Positions 55,351 to 64,000 of a stretch of DNA of 64,000 nucleotides are shown piece by piece. The position numbers and the translations under genes were made by a program. Within the stretch, counting starts at the first letter, position 1. Every line of letters starts with the position of its first letter. Source of the DNA: Acidiluteibacter sp963716125 (lineage in GTDB: Bacteria > Bacteroidota > Bacteroidia > Flavobacteriales_E > Vicingaceae). Where the stretch lies: the NCBI GenBank assembly GCA_963716125.1, contig OY970294.1, positions 1,798,001-1,862,000 of the forward strand, written 5' to 3'. The notes below the pieces were generated by a model. That model did not search any database. It saw nothing but the letters and a program-made list of their open reading frames with translations, and was not told where the DNA came from.

Positions 55351-56730
55351 ATGCAGTTAAGAACAAAGATTACATCTATCTTTATAATACTCACCAGCCT
55401 ATTTTTAACTGCTATATTCATTTTAATTTATTATTTTTCAAAAGAATACACTGAAAGTGAGTTTTATTTACGTTTAAGTCAAAGGGCTACAATAGCAGCA
55501 GAAGCTTATTTGGAAGCTGATGAATTAAATGCTGAAATTTATGAGGATATTAGAAAACTTCATTTACAAACCTTACCCTATGAGCAGGAGGTTATTTATA
55601 TTGTTGATGCAAAGCTTAAAAGATCTTTAGAGCCATTTGACAATTCTTTGCCATATTCTTTTTATCAAACTATATTTGATAAAAAATATTCAGAATTAAA
55701 TTTAGACAAGTTTTATTATATAGGTTTATTGTATAATGGTCAAGAAAAAGACTTCATAGTAGTGCTCTCTGCAACTGATTTATATGGTTTTGGTAAGTTA
55801 GATAACCTTAGGAATATACTAATTTTAGCATTTTTTGTAAGTTTAGTTTTTATTTTCTTTTTGGGTAGATATTATGCCGAGCAAACATTAAAACCAATAT
55901 CAAAAATTATAGGAGAAGTTAATTTAATAAGTGCTGAAAATTTGTCACTACGTTTTGAAACTGCAAATGGTTATGATGAGCTTGTAAAGTTGGCGAATAC
56001 ATTTAATAATATGTTAGATCGGCTTCAAATATCGTTTGATTTGCAGAGTAATTTTATTAATAATGCTTCACACGAACTCAGAAATCCTCTAACTGCAATT
56101 CTAGGTCAGACGGAGATTGCTCTAAATAAGGAGAGAAGTCTGGAAGACTATTATTCCATTCTTAAGAAAATAGATAAGGAAGCATCGAGATTAGATTTTT
56201 TAATAAATGGGCTTTTGAAGCTTGCCAAGACAGATTTCGACTCTAAAGGTTTAATTATAGATAAAATACGTGCAGATGAATTGGTGTTGAATATAAAAAA
56301 TAATCTTGATATTGCAATTCCTGAAAATAGAATTGAATTAAACTTTGAAGAATTGCCAGAAAACGAAGATGAAATTACTTTACTTGGTAGCGAATCTTTA
56401 TTAAATGTTGCCTTAGAGAACATATTGGTGAATTCTTGTAAATTTTCTAATAATAAAAAAGTTGTAGTAAAGCTACTTACAGATGGAAATTTTTTGCTTA
56501 TAACAATAAGAGATATAGGTATAGGAATTCCTGAAGATGAATTAAAGAACATTTATGAACCTTTTTTTAGAGCTTCAAATGTTAGAGATATTCAAGGTTT
56601 TGGTTTCGGGCTACCTCTTGCATATCGTATTATAAAAATGCATTCTGGAGAAATTTATGTCTATTCTCAAGTGGACAAAGGAACACATGTAAAAATTAAA
56701 TTTCCCAATACAATTATTTTTAATACCTAA
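55351..56730 (+). CDS. Sensor histidine kinase with HAMP domain
   Basis: Encodes 459 residues. Spans at about 10-28 and 150-170 frame an extracytoplasmic domain, followed by HAMP (LKPISKIIGEVNLISAENLS). Catalytic core: H-box NNASHELRNPLTAILGQ, N-box ALENILVNSCKFS, G1 RDIGIGIP and G2 GFGFGLPLAY. Its partner is the regulator six bases upstream. Located in the island, it may control the SulP and UspA-like genes that follow. Confidence 0.93.
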   Translation: MQLRTKITSIFIILTSLFLTAIFILIYYFSKEYTESEFYLRLSQRATIAAEAYLEADELNAEIYEDIRKLHLQTLPYEQEVIYIVDAKLKRSLEPFDNSLPYSFYQTIFDKKYSELNLDKFYYIGLLYNGQEKDFIVVLSATDLYGFGKLDNLRNILILAFFVSLVFIFFLGRYYAEQTLKPISKIIGEVNLISAENLSLRFETANGYDELVKLANTFNNMLDRLQISFDLQSNFINNASHELRNPLTAILGQTEIALNKERSLEDYYSILKKIDKEASRLDFLINGLLKLAKTDFDSKGLIIDKIRADELVLNIKNNLDIAIPENRIELNFEELPENEDEITLLGSESLLNVALENILVNSCKFSNNKKVVVKLLTDGNFLLITIRDIGIGIPEDELKNIYEPFFRASNVRDIQGFGFGLPLAYRIIKMHSGEIYVYSQVDKGTHVKIKFPNTIIFNT

Positions 56731-56786
56731 TTCAAATTCTAATCTCATTTTAATTTCATTCTTAAACTATTCTAACTACTGTCATT

Positions 56787-56794
56787 TAAATTTG
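56787..56794 (+). promoter_or_regulatory. Putative -7 element before the UspA-like gene
   Basis: TAAATTTG fits TAnnTTTG exactly and sits 16 bases before ATG 56811; an ATG at 56799 would give almost no leader. No TTG at -33 spacing was seen. Confidence 0.4.
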
Positions 56795-56810
56795 TAAAAT
56801 GTCAGATAAA

Positions 56811-57242
56811 ATGAAAAAAGTTCTTATCCCTACAGACTTTACTGTTAATTCATTACAGCTCATAGAATATGCAATTTTAAATTATCCAGATACAAAGCTA
56901 AATATTATCCTAACTGCAGGATATAAGTTGCCTGATAATAAATGGTCTATAATTCATTTTAACAAAAATGAACAAGTATATAAGCAAGTAAACAATGATT
57001 TTTTGAATTGTAAGAGGAGCTTATTATTTGAACATAAAAATAACATCCAAAATATTTCCTTCGAATTATTTATAGGAGTTAATTCAATAGCCTTTTTAAA
57101 CTTCATCGAACAATTAGATGTACATCATACCATAATACCAAAAGATAATTTAAAATACACAGAAAATAAATGGTTTGATATCACTAAGCTTTTAAAAAAA
57201 AATGTGAAGGAAGTTATTGAAGTTCAGCTTAACAAAAATTGA
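56811..57242 (+). CDS. Universal-stress-protein-like protein
   Basis: Encodes 143 residues from ATG 56811 (MKKVLIPTDFTVNSLQLIEY); an ATG four codons earlier is possible. The opening KVLIPTDF with the following helix is the UspA fold start, but the usual C-terminal ATP-binding GxxGxxxxGS loop is not clear, so the protein may not bind nucleotide. It lies 53 bases upstream of the SulP gene, a pairing seen where stress proteins accompany transporters. Confidence 0.65.
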   Translation: MKKVLIPTDFTVNSLQLIEYAILNYPDTKLNIILTAGYKLPDNKWSIIHFNKNEQVYKQVNNDFLNCKRSLLFEHKNNIQNISFELFIGVNSIAFLNFIEQLDVHHTIIPKDNLKYTENKWFDITKLLKKNVKEVIEVQLNKN

Positions 57243-57295
57243 ATATTGAAGATAAAGAATTATTTGAAAAACACACTATATCTTACTAATGAATT

Positions 57296-58969
57296 ATGAA
57301 AAATTTCTCAATAAAGTATTTAAAGACAGATATCAAATCTGGATTAGTGGTTTTTTTAGTTGCATTACCATTATGTTTAGGTATAGCATTAGCTAGTGGG
57401 GCGCCACTATTTTCAGGAATTATTTCTGGAGTTATTGCTGGAATAGTTGTTGGAACGCTTAGTGGTTCACAATTGAGTGTCTCAGGACCTGCTGCAGGAC
57501 TAACTGCAATAGTTTTGGCTGCTATAGCAAGTTTGGGTTCATTTGAAGCATTTCTACTAGCTGGTTTCTTGGCAGGTGTTATACAAATTATTTTAGGTTT
57601 TATAAAGGCAGGTATACTATCGAACTATCTTCCATCTAATGTTATTGAGGGAATGCTCGCAGCTATCGGAATAATCATTATTCTATCTCAACTTCCTCAT
57701 GCAGTAGGTATTGATGAAATGCATGAAGGCGACTTCTTTTACATAAATACCTTAGGTGAACATCAAATATTCACAACATTGGCTAACACAATTAATTTTA
57801 TTCATCCTGGAGCTTTAATTATAACCTTAGCTTCATTAACAATACTTATAGCATTTCTAAAAGTATCTTTTTTTAAAAAATTAAAATCTATTCCTGGTGC
57901 TTTAGTAGCTGTGTTGGCAGGAATTGGCATAAATGAAATATTTATAACCACGGATTCTTCACTAGCAATAAGTCAAAACCATTTAGTAAATCTTCCTATT
58001 CCCCAATCTATACAACAATTCTGGGGTCAATTTAGTATCCCTGATTTTTCACAAATAGGGAATATGGAAATTTGGGTAGTAGCTATTACAATTGCCGCAG
58101 TAGCCAGTATAGAAACGCTATTATGTATAGAAGCCGCCGATAAAATGGATCCGCTTAAACGATTGACTAATACAAACAGAGAATTAAAAGCACAAGGAGT
58201 GGGTAATATGTTGAGTTGTTTAATAGGAGGAATACCTATTACATCAGTTATTGTAAGAACTTCTGCGAATGTGGATTCAGGAGGTAAAACCAAGATTGCT
58301 GCAATTTCTCATGGTATTTTTTTGATGATTGCAGTATTATCGATTCCGTTTCTATTGAATAAAATACCGCTTGCTTCACTTGCTGCTATTTTATTAGTTA
58401 TAGGATTTAAATTAGCAAGTCCTTCTAAATTTTTTAATATGTGGCGTAATAGCAAGAAGTTTCAATTTATTCCATTTGTTGTAACTGTAGTAGCTATTGT
58501 GTTTACTGATTTGTTGATTGGTGTTGGAATTGGTTTAGCAGTTAGTATTTATTTTATATTAAGAGGAAATGTGAAATTAGCATATTTTTTTAAAAAAGAT
58601 TTACATACTGAAGGAGAGATTATTAACATAGAATTGGCACAAGAAGTTTCATTCCTAAATAAAGCTGCATTAAAACAAACGTTTATTAATTTGCCAGAAA
58701 AAAGTCAAATTGTAATTGATGCTTCTACTACTGTATATATAGATCACGATGTACTTCAGTTAATTAAAGAATTTGTAAATGAAGGTGCTAAAGAGCGAAA
58801 TATGTCTGTAGAACTTATTGGTTTTAGAAAAGAATACAATATTGAAAACTCTATTTCACATGTTACCTCAAAGATTGCAATCAACGGAGATGCTGTTTCT
58901 CATACAAAGGTTTCTATTGGAGTTAAAGTCCCTTCCAATGTATTAAAAGTAGAAGATATTAATTCTTAA
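57296..58969 (+). CDS. SulP-family inorganic anion transporter
   Basis: Encodes 557 residues. A 10-14-segment membrane domain starts DIKSGLVVFLVALPLCLGIAL, with SGPAAGLTAIVLAAIAS as the anion-site motif, followed by a C-terminal STAS domain (IVIDASTTVYIDHDVLQLI). SulP proteins carry sulphate, bicarbonate or other anions. The substrate cannot be read from the sequence; no carbonic anhydrase or sulphate-activation gene is adjacent. The gene ends seven bases before the right copy of the 79-bp repeat. Confidence 0.92.
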   Translation: MKNFSIKYLKTDIKSGLVVFLVALPLCLGIALASGAPLFSGIISGVIAGIVVGTLSGSQLSVSGPAAGLTAIVLAAIASLGSFEAFLLAGFLAGVIQIILGFIKAGILSNYLPSNVIEGMLAAIGIIIILSQLPHAVGIDEMHEGDFFYINTLGEHQIFTTLANTINFIHPGALIITLASLTILIAFLKVSFFKKLKSIPGALVAVLAGIGINEIFITTDSSLAISQNHLVNLPIPQSIQQFWGQFSIPDFSQIGNMEIWVVAITIAAVASIETLLCIEAADKMDPLKRLTNTNRELKAQGVGNMLSCLIGGIPITSVIVRTSANVDSGGKTKIAAISHGIFLMIAVLSIPFLLNKIPLASLAAILLVIGFKLASPSKFFNMWRNSKKFQFIPFVVTVVAIVFTDLLIGVGIGLAVSIYFILRGNVKLAYFFKKDLHTEGEIINIELAQEVSFLNKAALKQTFINLPEKSQIVIDASTTVYIDHDVLQLIKEFVNEGAKERNMSVELIGFRKEYNIENSISHVTSKIAINGDAVSHTKVSIGVKVPSNVLKVEDINS

Positions 58970-58976
58970 GTGAGTT

Positions 58977-59055
58977 ATGGTGGACATTGAAAAATTATTA
59001 GATAAGATAGAAGATGATGATGATACGCAAGCTGTTTATACGAATATAGCGTAGG
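58977..59055 (+). repeat. 79-bp direct repeat, right copy (yebC 3' fragment)
   Basis: Identical to 50612-50690. It reads as the last 26 codons and stop of yebC with no start of its own, so it is a stranded gene end. It marks the right boundary of the putative island. Confidence 0.95.
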
Positions 59056-59158
59056 AAATGGGAATTTTCAGTTTTCTATCTTTGAATTCTTCTCGGGAAA
59101 TGTAAACATTCCTAATAGCTACTTTGCAAAAATATATTAGTTTGATTTTGTCTCTTTT

Positions 59159-60535
59159 CTATTGAATATTCAAATCTTCAAGCAGGTCTAATAATTTAGG
59201 ATTTGAAGGTCTTGGAGCATTAGAATCTATGATGTTTCCCTCAGGATCAATTAATATAAATCTTGGAATAGTTTGAATTCGATAATCTGATTTAAAATTA
59301 GATTGAGCATTCTCGACTGCAAGTAATTGAACTCCTCCTAATTGTTTATCTAAAACCATCTTAAACCAACCATCATATTTATCATAATTATCTATTGAAA
59401 TACTTACAAATTGAATATTTTTATTAAGATATTTTTCTTCAACTAATTGCAAGCTTGGAAACTCCGCTATACAAGGTTTGCACCAAGTAGCCCAAATATC
59501 GATGTAAATATATTTGCCCTTTAAATCTGATAATGATGTTTTTCCACCTTTATGATTCACATAATCTATAAAAGTTGGCGAAGGTTTTCCCTTCGTTAGT
59601 TTATCAAAAGTTTTATAAAGCTGTGTATATTCTTTGTTGTATTCTAAATTTTTAGAGGCTTCTAATAACCCTTTATAACTATCTTTTAAGAATTTGTTAG
59701 GTTTTAGAATTTCAGAAGAATATTCATGTAACAGCTCATCTTTTATAGTTTGGTTTTTAAATGCTTTAATCGCTTCAAAAATTGAGTGAGATATTCCCAA
59801 TGAATCAACATATATAGCCGCTGCTTTAAACTCAAGATGAGCTAATAAAAGATGTTGATAGGCTTTTGAATAGTTGTAAGCCTCTTCGTCATCAAGCTTA
59901 TATTCATATGTATTTTCAAGAATTAATTTGGAGACTTTGAAAGTTTGATTTCCTGTGTAAATGCGGTGATTGGCTTGGTAATTTAATAATGCTTCTGAGT
60001 GATTATATTTGGTATCGTTAATTAAGGATACTTTGTAATTGTCTGAAGCATCGCTTTTTTCAATTAGTTTAATTAAACTGGAAGATATTGTTTTAGTTTT
60101 TTCAACAAATGACTTTTCACTTAAGCTATAATATTCATTATTAGATTTTTCTAAGTTATTTTTGGTAAAATTTACATGAGTATATAAATTATTTTCTGCT
60201 CCTAATGTTCCACTATATTTTACACTTTGATCAAATTTTTCTTTGTTAATTGATAAAAAAAGGGTTTCTCCATTTTTGACATATATTGTTGAACTTTCAC
60301 TGCCCCAAAAATATATGCTATAATATCCTTCCTTTGGACTTTTTAAAGTGTCTAGAAAACTACCGTCCTTCGATATTTTTATTACACGAGACTTTCCATT
60401 AAATTCAATCAAAAATGATTCGCTGTAAGGATGTTCAATTTTACCTGAAAAGATGAAATAGTCAACCTTTTTTTCAGCTTTTATTTGAAATGAAGATAAT
60501 AGAAGTATACATAATGGGAGAAGATATTTTTTCAT
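59159..60535 (-). CDS. TlpA-family thiol-disulphide oxidoreductase, exported
   Basis: Encodes 458 residues from the Met at 60535 (MKKYLLPLCILLLSSFQIKA), chosen over one seven codons upstream for the signal peptide. The N-terminal ~310 residues form a DUF4369-like and helical region; the C-terminal ~140 are a thioredoxin domain with active site WATWCKPC and SISIDNYDKYDGWFK. The protein is probably periplasmic and reduces or isomerises disulphides; the partner is not known. Confidence 0.85.
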   Translation of the reverse strand: MKKYLLPLCILLLSSFQIKAEKKVDYFIFSGKIEHPYSESFLIEFNGKSRVIKISKDGSFLDTLKSPKEGYYSIYFWGSESSTIYVKNGETLFLSINKEKFDQSVKYSGTLGAENNLYTHVNFTKNNLEKSNNEYYSLSEKSFVEKTKTISSSLIKLIEKSDASDNYKVSLINDTKYNHSEALLNYQANHRIYTGNQTFKVSKLILENTYEYKLDDEEAYNYSKAYQHLLLAHLEFKAAAIYVDSLGISHSIFEAIKAFKNQTIKDELLHEYSSEILKPNKFLKDSYKGLLEASKNLEYNKEYTQLYKTFDKLTKGKPSPTFIDYVNHKGGKTSLSDLKGKYIYIDIWATWCKPCIAEFPSLQLVEEKYLNKNIQFVSISIDNYDKYDGWFKMVLDKQLGGVQLLAVENAQSNFKSDYRIQTIPRFILIDPEGNIIDSNAPRPSNPKLLDLLEDLNIQ

Positions 60536-60663
60536 ATTGAATTGTTTCAAATACAATTATAATGAAACTTATTCATATATTTTTTTGCATTCAACTCAAA
60601 ACTATAGGTTTCTCATTTTAAAGTTTAGTTTCTATTTGTTAGAATCGATACGTTGAATGTAAC

Positions 60664-61428
60664 TTAATAGAAAAACTTTCGGATACCTATAAAAACAAAA
60701 ATCATCACTGTATAGACTGAAAAGAAAGGCAAAATAAAAGCTTTTAGCCCTAAAACTAACATTACTGCTATTAAAAGTAGTTGGAAACCCAAACCAAAGG
60801 TAGAGATGAGTGTCATCAACCAATTTGGCAACACTTTACCTTTGTAGGCATTGCTATCAAGGGTATAAATGATTTTATCAAATATTCCATAAAGCATTTT
60901 ATACAAACCAAATAAAATAGTTACATGCTTTTGTTTTTCGCCTGCTAAAGCCTTTGGTGTCTTATTTTCAAATACACGGCTGGTGGTATCGCCATTGAAT
61001 TTATTTCGTAAAATAACATAATAGTAATTATAAAGAGTGCCTTGTAATTGTAAGCCAAAAAAGGCTAGAATAAAAATCCAAATAGAAGTATCATTAATAA
61101 ACCATATAGAAATAAAAAATAATGCATTTAATATAATATCAGCCACAGAATCTAAATATCGGCCAGTATAAGATGGTTTTTGTTTAATACGTGCTAATTC
61201 ACCATCTGCAGCATCCAAAATAGATTTGAAAATTAAAAAAAATGCAGCTAGCCAAAAATTACCGTTGATCATATAATAGATAGCCACTAAGCCGGATATT
61301 ATAAAACCTATTGTTACATGAATTGGTGTGAAAGATGTATTTTTTAATGATTTAGCTATAATCTTTGCTATAGGCCTTCCATAATCTGAAAGATCTATAA
61401 ATTTATGCTCTATTGGTAATTTGGACAC
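60664..61428 (-). CDS. CDP-alcohol phosphatidyltransferase family protein
   Basis: Encodes 254 residues. The catalytic motif DGx2ARx8Gx3Dx3D is complete: DAADGELARIKQKPSYTGRY followed by LDSVAD. Six or so hydrophobic segments surround it. Such enzymes transfer a phospho-alcohol from a CDP-linked donor to an alcohol to make phospholipids. The exact product cannot be assigned. Not in an obvious operon. Confidence 0.9.
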   Translation of the reverse strand: MSKLPIEHKFIDLSDYGRPIAKIIAKSLKNTSFTPIHVTIGFIISGLVAIYYMINGNFWLAAFFLIFKSILDAADGELARIKQKPSYTGRYLDSVADIILNALFFISIWFINDTSIWIFILAFFGLQLQGTLYNYYYVILRNKFNGDTTSRVFENKTPKALAGEKQKHVTILFGLYKMLYGIFDKIIYTLDSNAYKGKVLPNWLMTLISTFGLGFQLLLIAVMLVLGLKAFILPFFSVYTVMIFVFIGIRKFFY

Positions 61429-61572
61429 TTAATATCATAGAAAACTGTATTGTGGAATATACCTAATTGAATGCAAATATACAGTTATTCATTTATTTGA
61501 TTTCACAAAAGGAGCTCGATTATTTGTTGAATTGAAAATTGTATTTTTTTAAAAGGTATACTTCTATTTTTT

Positions 61573-62250
61573 TTAATGTGAGTTATTTCTCAATTTAATT
61601 AAATCTGTTAAATGTGTATAGATTACAATTGGAACAATAGTAGCTGGTAATAATATAAATGGAAAATAATTTATTGCTCTGTTTGGCTGTTCAAATCCGA
61701 ACAATTGTATTGGTAACTCACTCGATAAGATTCCAATTGTAAATATAAAAAGAACTAAAAGTAATGCTAATATGTTCCAAACAATAAGTGCTTTTCGATT
61801 AATCATGTTCTTTAGCCATAAAATCCCGATTATTGGTGCAGAAACACCTGCTAATATATCAAAATTACTTCCTTCAAAAGTCATCAATTCGGGTATCATT
61901 TTGTTTATGAATAGATAGTAAAGAATGATTTCTATTGGAATTCTAATTGTATGGAGAAGTGTACTCCATTCTGTTCTTCTGTTTTGTATAATCCAATTTC
62001 TATTTTTTTTGAATAATCCAAAAGTGATAAATAATAAAACTGGGATTAATACAATTATAAATCTAGGTGGGAATAAATCGGTTTTTTGATAAAACCCTGT
62101 GAAAGCTAAAATTGATTGTCCTAAACTCCAAATTATGATGGATAAAGTCAATTTTGTTGGTTTACCATTGGCAAAATGAAATATTCCAATAGTCAAAACT
62201 ACAGTAAGTAGAAAAACCCAATTAATCCAATTCGGTAAATTTTCAATCAT
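61573..62250 (-). CDS. Hypothetical seven-span membrane protein
   Basis: Encodes 225 residues with about seven hydrophobic helices (NWINWVFLLTVVLTIGIFHF; IIWSLGQSILAFTGFY; FIIVLIPVLLFITFGLF and further). No enzyme motif was recognised. It stands alone between the phosphatidyltransferase and the ECF sigma gene, with a 185-base gap upstream that shows nothing. Confidence 0.7.
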   Translation of the reverse strand: MIENLPNWINWVFLLTVVLTIGIFHFANGKPTKLTLSIIIWSLGQSILAFTGFYQKTDLFPPRFIIVLIPVLLFITFGLFKKNRNWIIQNRRTEWSTLLHTIRIPIEIILYYLFINKMIPELMTFEGSNFDILAGVSAPIIGILWLKNMINRKALIVWNILALLLVLFIFTIGILSSELPIQLFGFEQPNRAINYFPFILLPATIVPIVIYTHLTDLIKLRNNSH

Positions 62251-62435
62251 TATAATGGCTCTTATTAATGGGAATTCTTCAACTGGATAAATGGAAATTA
62301 AGTTTATCCAAATGGTATGTTTGGTCTAGTTATTTTTACTCCCAAATATACTATAACCAATGATATTATCAAGCTAGTTTTATAATATTGAAAGCTAACC
62401 ATGATTATTAATTAAAGATTAAAACTATTTTTTTA

Positions 62436-63668
62436 CTATAGCCTTGCTTTACCCAATTTTTTAGAAATTACTTTTTTATCTATTTCATTTTTGGACAATT
62501 GCAAAGCTAATTCTAAATGAGATATTTGTTTTGTATGATCTAATCCTTCATACAGTTCTGCTAATAACGAATGGTACAGATGACTTTTGTTCAGGTTTAT
62601 TTTCAGAGCTTCTTTTACTGCTATTTCCCTTCCTTTTGCTTTTGCTAAGGCATAAGTTCTGTTGAGTGCTGTAATTGGAGAATATTCTATTTGTAACAGT
62701 CGGTTATATAATTGCAAAATACTTTCCCATTTCTCTTTAGTTTCTTGAGGTTTAGTATGCCAAAAGGCTATTCCTGCTTCTATATGATATTTAGATAGTT
62801 GATTTCCTTGAGCCGATTGATGTAAATAGTATTCTCCTTTAGCAATTAACTCTAAATCCCAATTTTGCAGTTTTTGATCCGCGTACAAAAAATAATCACC
62901 ATTTTCATTTATTCTCGCTTCAAATCTAGAAGCATGAAAACAAAACAAAGCCAATAAGGCATTGGTTTTCGACAGATTTGTTTTTTTATTTTCAATTAAT
63001 AGATGTAATAAACGCATAGCTTCAAAACAAAGGTCTTTGCTGATAGTTTTTGAAGCTGTAGCAGAATAATAACCCTCATTAAAAAGTAAATATAAGACAG
63101 AGAGAACATTGTCTAATCTTTTTTCTAAATGAACCTCTGATGGAAATGACAAGTCTACATTGTTTTCCCGCAGATTAGTTTTGGCTCTAAAAAGGCTTTT
63201 ATTTATGCTTTCTTTAGTACTTAAAAGAGCATTCGCAATTTCTTCTATACCAAAGCCGCAAAGAATCCTTAATGCCAATGCAATTTGAGCCTTATTGTTA
63301 TTGATAGGGTTACAAATAGCAAAAATCATTTGCAATTGGCTGTCTTGAATGTTTTGGTCGGAAAGGTCTATTGCAATTTCAATATACTCAATTTGTTGAT
63401 TTCTAATATCTTCAGCTACTTTTTGATTAAAGATTTGATTTCGTTTTAAATAATCCTTTGTTTTATTTTTTGCAACAGTATACAACCAAGCAGTTGGATT
63501 TTCGTGAATACCTTTAATTCCCCAACTTTCAGAAGCTAATAGAAATGTATCATTAGTGATGTCCTCAGCAATTTCTATATGTTTTATTCCAAACAATTTA
63601 CAGAGTACAGAAATAATTTTTCTGTACTCTGTTTTAAAAAGATGCGGTATTAATTCCGTTTCATTCAT
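62436..63668 (-). CDS. ECF sigma factor with C-terminal extension (SigI/ECF42-like)
   Basis: Encodes 410 residues from the Met at 63668 (MNETELIPHLFKTEYRKIIS). Sigma region 2 has AEDITNDTFLLASESW and NPTAWLYTVAKNKTKDYL; region 4 has ALRILCGFGIEEIANALLST. The remaining ~230 residues are a helical DUF6596/TPR-like extension (LYLLFNEGYYSATASKTI, ALNRTYALAKAKGREIAV). This plan fits ECF42-type sigma factors, which often sit with DGPF/YCII proteins; none is seen here, and a DUF1569 gene is the upstream neighbour, eight bases away. Confidence 0.9.
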   Translation of the reverse strand: MNETELIPHLFKTEYRKIISVLCKLFGIKHIEIAEDITNDTFLLASESWGIKGIHENPTAWLYTVAKNKTKDYLKRNQIFNQKVAEDIRNQQIEYIEIAIDLSDQNIQDSQLQMIFAICNPINNNKAQIALALRILCGFGIEEIANALLSTKESINKSLFRAKTNLRENNVDLSFPSEVHLEKRLDNVLSVLYLLFNEGYYSATASKTISKDLCFEAMRLLHLLIENKKTNLSKTNALLALFCFHASRFEARINENGDYFLYADQKLQNWDLELIAKGEYYLHQSAQGNQLSKYHIEAGIAFWHTKPQETKEKWESILQLYNRLLQIEYSPITALNRTYALAKAKGREIAVKEALKINLNKSHLYHSLLAELYEGLDHTKQISHLELALQLSKNEIDKKVISKKLGKARL

Positions 63669-63675
63669 TTTGAAA

Positions 63676-64000
63676 TTACACACCAAATTGTTTGAGGTGA
63701 TGGTCTATATGTTTATAAAACATATTGTTCCATTCTACTTTATTCAACTTGCCAAAAGAATGTGAAATTTTATTATCAAAAAATGAATCGCCTAAATGTT
63801 GAGTTTTATTAATAAATTCAATCAATCTTTTTTTCTCAATTTCAAAATTTCTTGCGTCCTTAATAATAAAAGCTGGAGCAGTTTGCCCATTATGTTTGTA
63901 GGGTAATTCATTAGTCACTGTCTTTTTTACAAATGCTTTTAGAATAAATTTCATAAAAGCATTAGGTCTAGGATGTTTATCTTCAAAAACTAATTCATAG
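63676..64000 (-). CDS. DUF1569 (DinB-like) protein, cut by window end
   Basis: The minus-strand frame runs off the right edge with no start, giving 107 codons. PRPNAFMKFILKAFVKK and NKVEWNNMFYKHIDHHLKQF end the chain, the C-terminal signature of DUF1569, a DinB-like four-helix bundle in which His residues (YKHIDHH) may bind metal. Upstream codons beyond the Met at 63954 continue in frame (LVFEDKH), so that Met is internal. It is followed by the ECF sigma gene. Confidence 0.85.
   Translation of the reverse strand, partial: YELVFEDKHPRPNAFMKFILKAFVKKTVTNELPYKHNGQTAPAFIIKDARNFEIEKKRLIEFINKTQHLGDSFFDNKISHSFGKLNKVEWNNMFYKHIDHHLKQFGV

Larger units (their letters stand above)
50691..59055 (+). mobile_element. 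Putative genomic island inserted at the 3' end of yebC
   Basis: An 8,365-bp segment between the two 79-bp direct repeats. It carries an AraC-type regulator, a BamA-like barrel, a two-component system, a UspA-like protein, a SulP transporter and small fragments near the left edge. No integrase, transposase or relaxase is seen, so the element is either a satellite, has lost its recombinase, or arose by a duplication. The direct repeat is certain; the island interpretation is inference. Confidence 0.6.

Noticed and set aside
58977..59055. Possible small gene in the right repeat copy (ATG GTG GAC ... TAG)
   Set aside because: It is the orphan 3' end of yebC with no upstream signals; better explained as an attachment-site duplicate.
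1..64000. CRISPR arrays, tRNA, rRNA or riboswitches
   Set aside because: No regularly spaced short repeats with unique spacers, no recognisable tRNA arms and no rRNA-like conserved blocks were seen by eye; a tRNA or Rfam scan would be needed to exclude them fully.

Overview
The window comes from an AT-rich member of the Bacteroidota, most likely a Flavobacteriales-type marine or freshwater bacterium. The evidence is: type IX secretion (T9SS) cargo with type A C-terminal sorting domains, a PorQ gene beside cmk, a PorV-like barrel, a TonB receptor with a carboxypeptidase-regulatory-like N-domain, lipoboxes ending LFAC/TASC, near-absence of Shine-Dalgarno sequences, and several promoters of the Bacteroidota form TTG-N19-TAnnTTTG. 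No rRNA, tRNA or CRISPR array was recognised.

Layout. 1-7010: the tail of a T9SS cargo gene, then a tight four-gene operon (lipoprotein, TonB-dependent receptor, PorV-like barrel, NHL-repeat lipoprotein) that looks like a cell-surface machine. 7029-7569: a YefM-YoeB toxin-antitoxin pair with a three-box TGTACA-type operator. 7652-9302: an acyl-CoA carboxylase carboxyltransferase pseudogene. 9441-18719: two paralogous giant T9SS-secreted modular proteins, one frameshifted, separated by gene debris and repeat copy A. 18815-30897: mostly housekeeping genes (lolD, sucC, DUF2461, small membrane/regulator operon, methyltransferases, epimerase, desaturase, DUF4159, rsmE, biotin carboxylase). 31081-33638: repeat copy B abutting and overlapping the 3' end of mutS2.

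33.8-41.4 kb is an accessory region: hypothetical genes, tandem ~147-bp repeats interrupted by a complete IS1595-family element with an 8-bp target duplication, an IS481-family element, a possible attC-like structure, a PD-(D/E)XK-like protein, and a set of decaying toxin-antitoxin genes. 41.4-50.7 kb returns to core genes (AddB-like nuclease with a two-component system, porQ, cmk, ispH, yebC).

50,612-59,055 is the most striking region. A perfect 79-bp direct repeat of the yebC 3' end brackets about 8.3 kb that carries an AraC-type regulator with membrane segments, a BamA-like barrel, a two-component system whose regulator has no canonical start codon, a UspA-like protein and a SulP anion transporter. 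This is the signature of a genomic island integrated at the 3' end of yebC, but no recombinase is visible inside it. 59.1-64.0 kb holds TlpA-like, CDP-alcohol phosphatidyltransferase, membrane, ECF sigma and DUF1569 genes.

All homology statements come from reading the sequence; no search was run.
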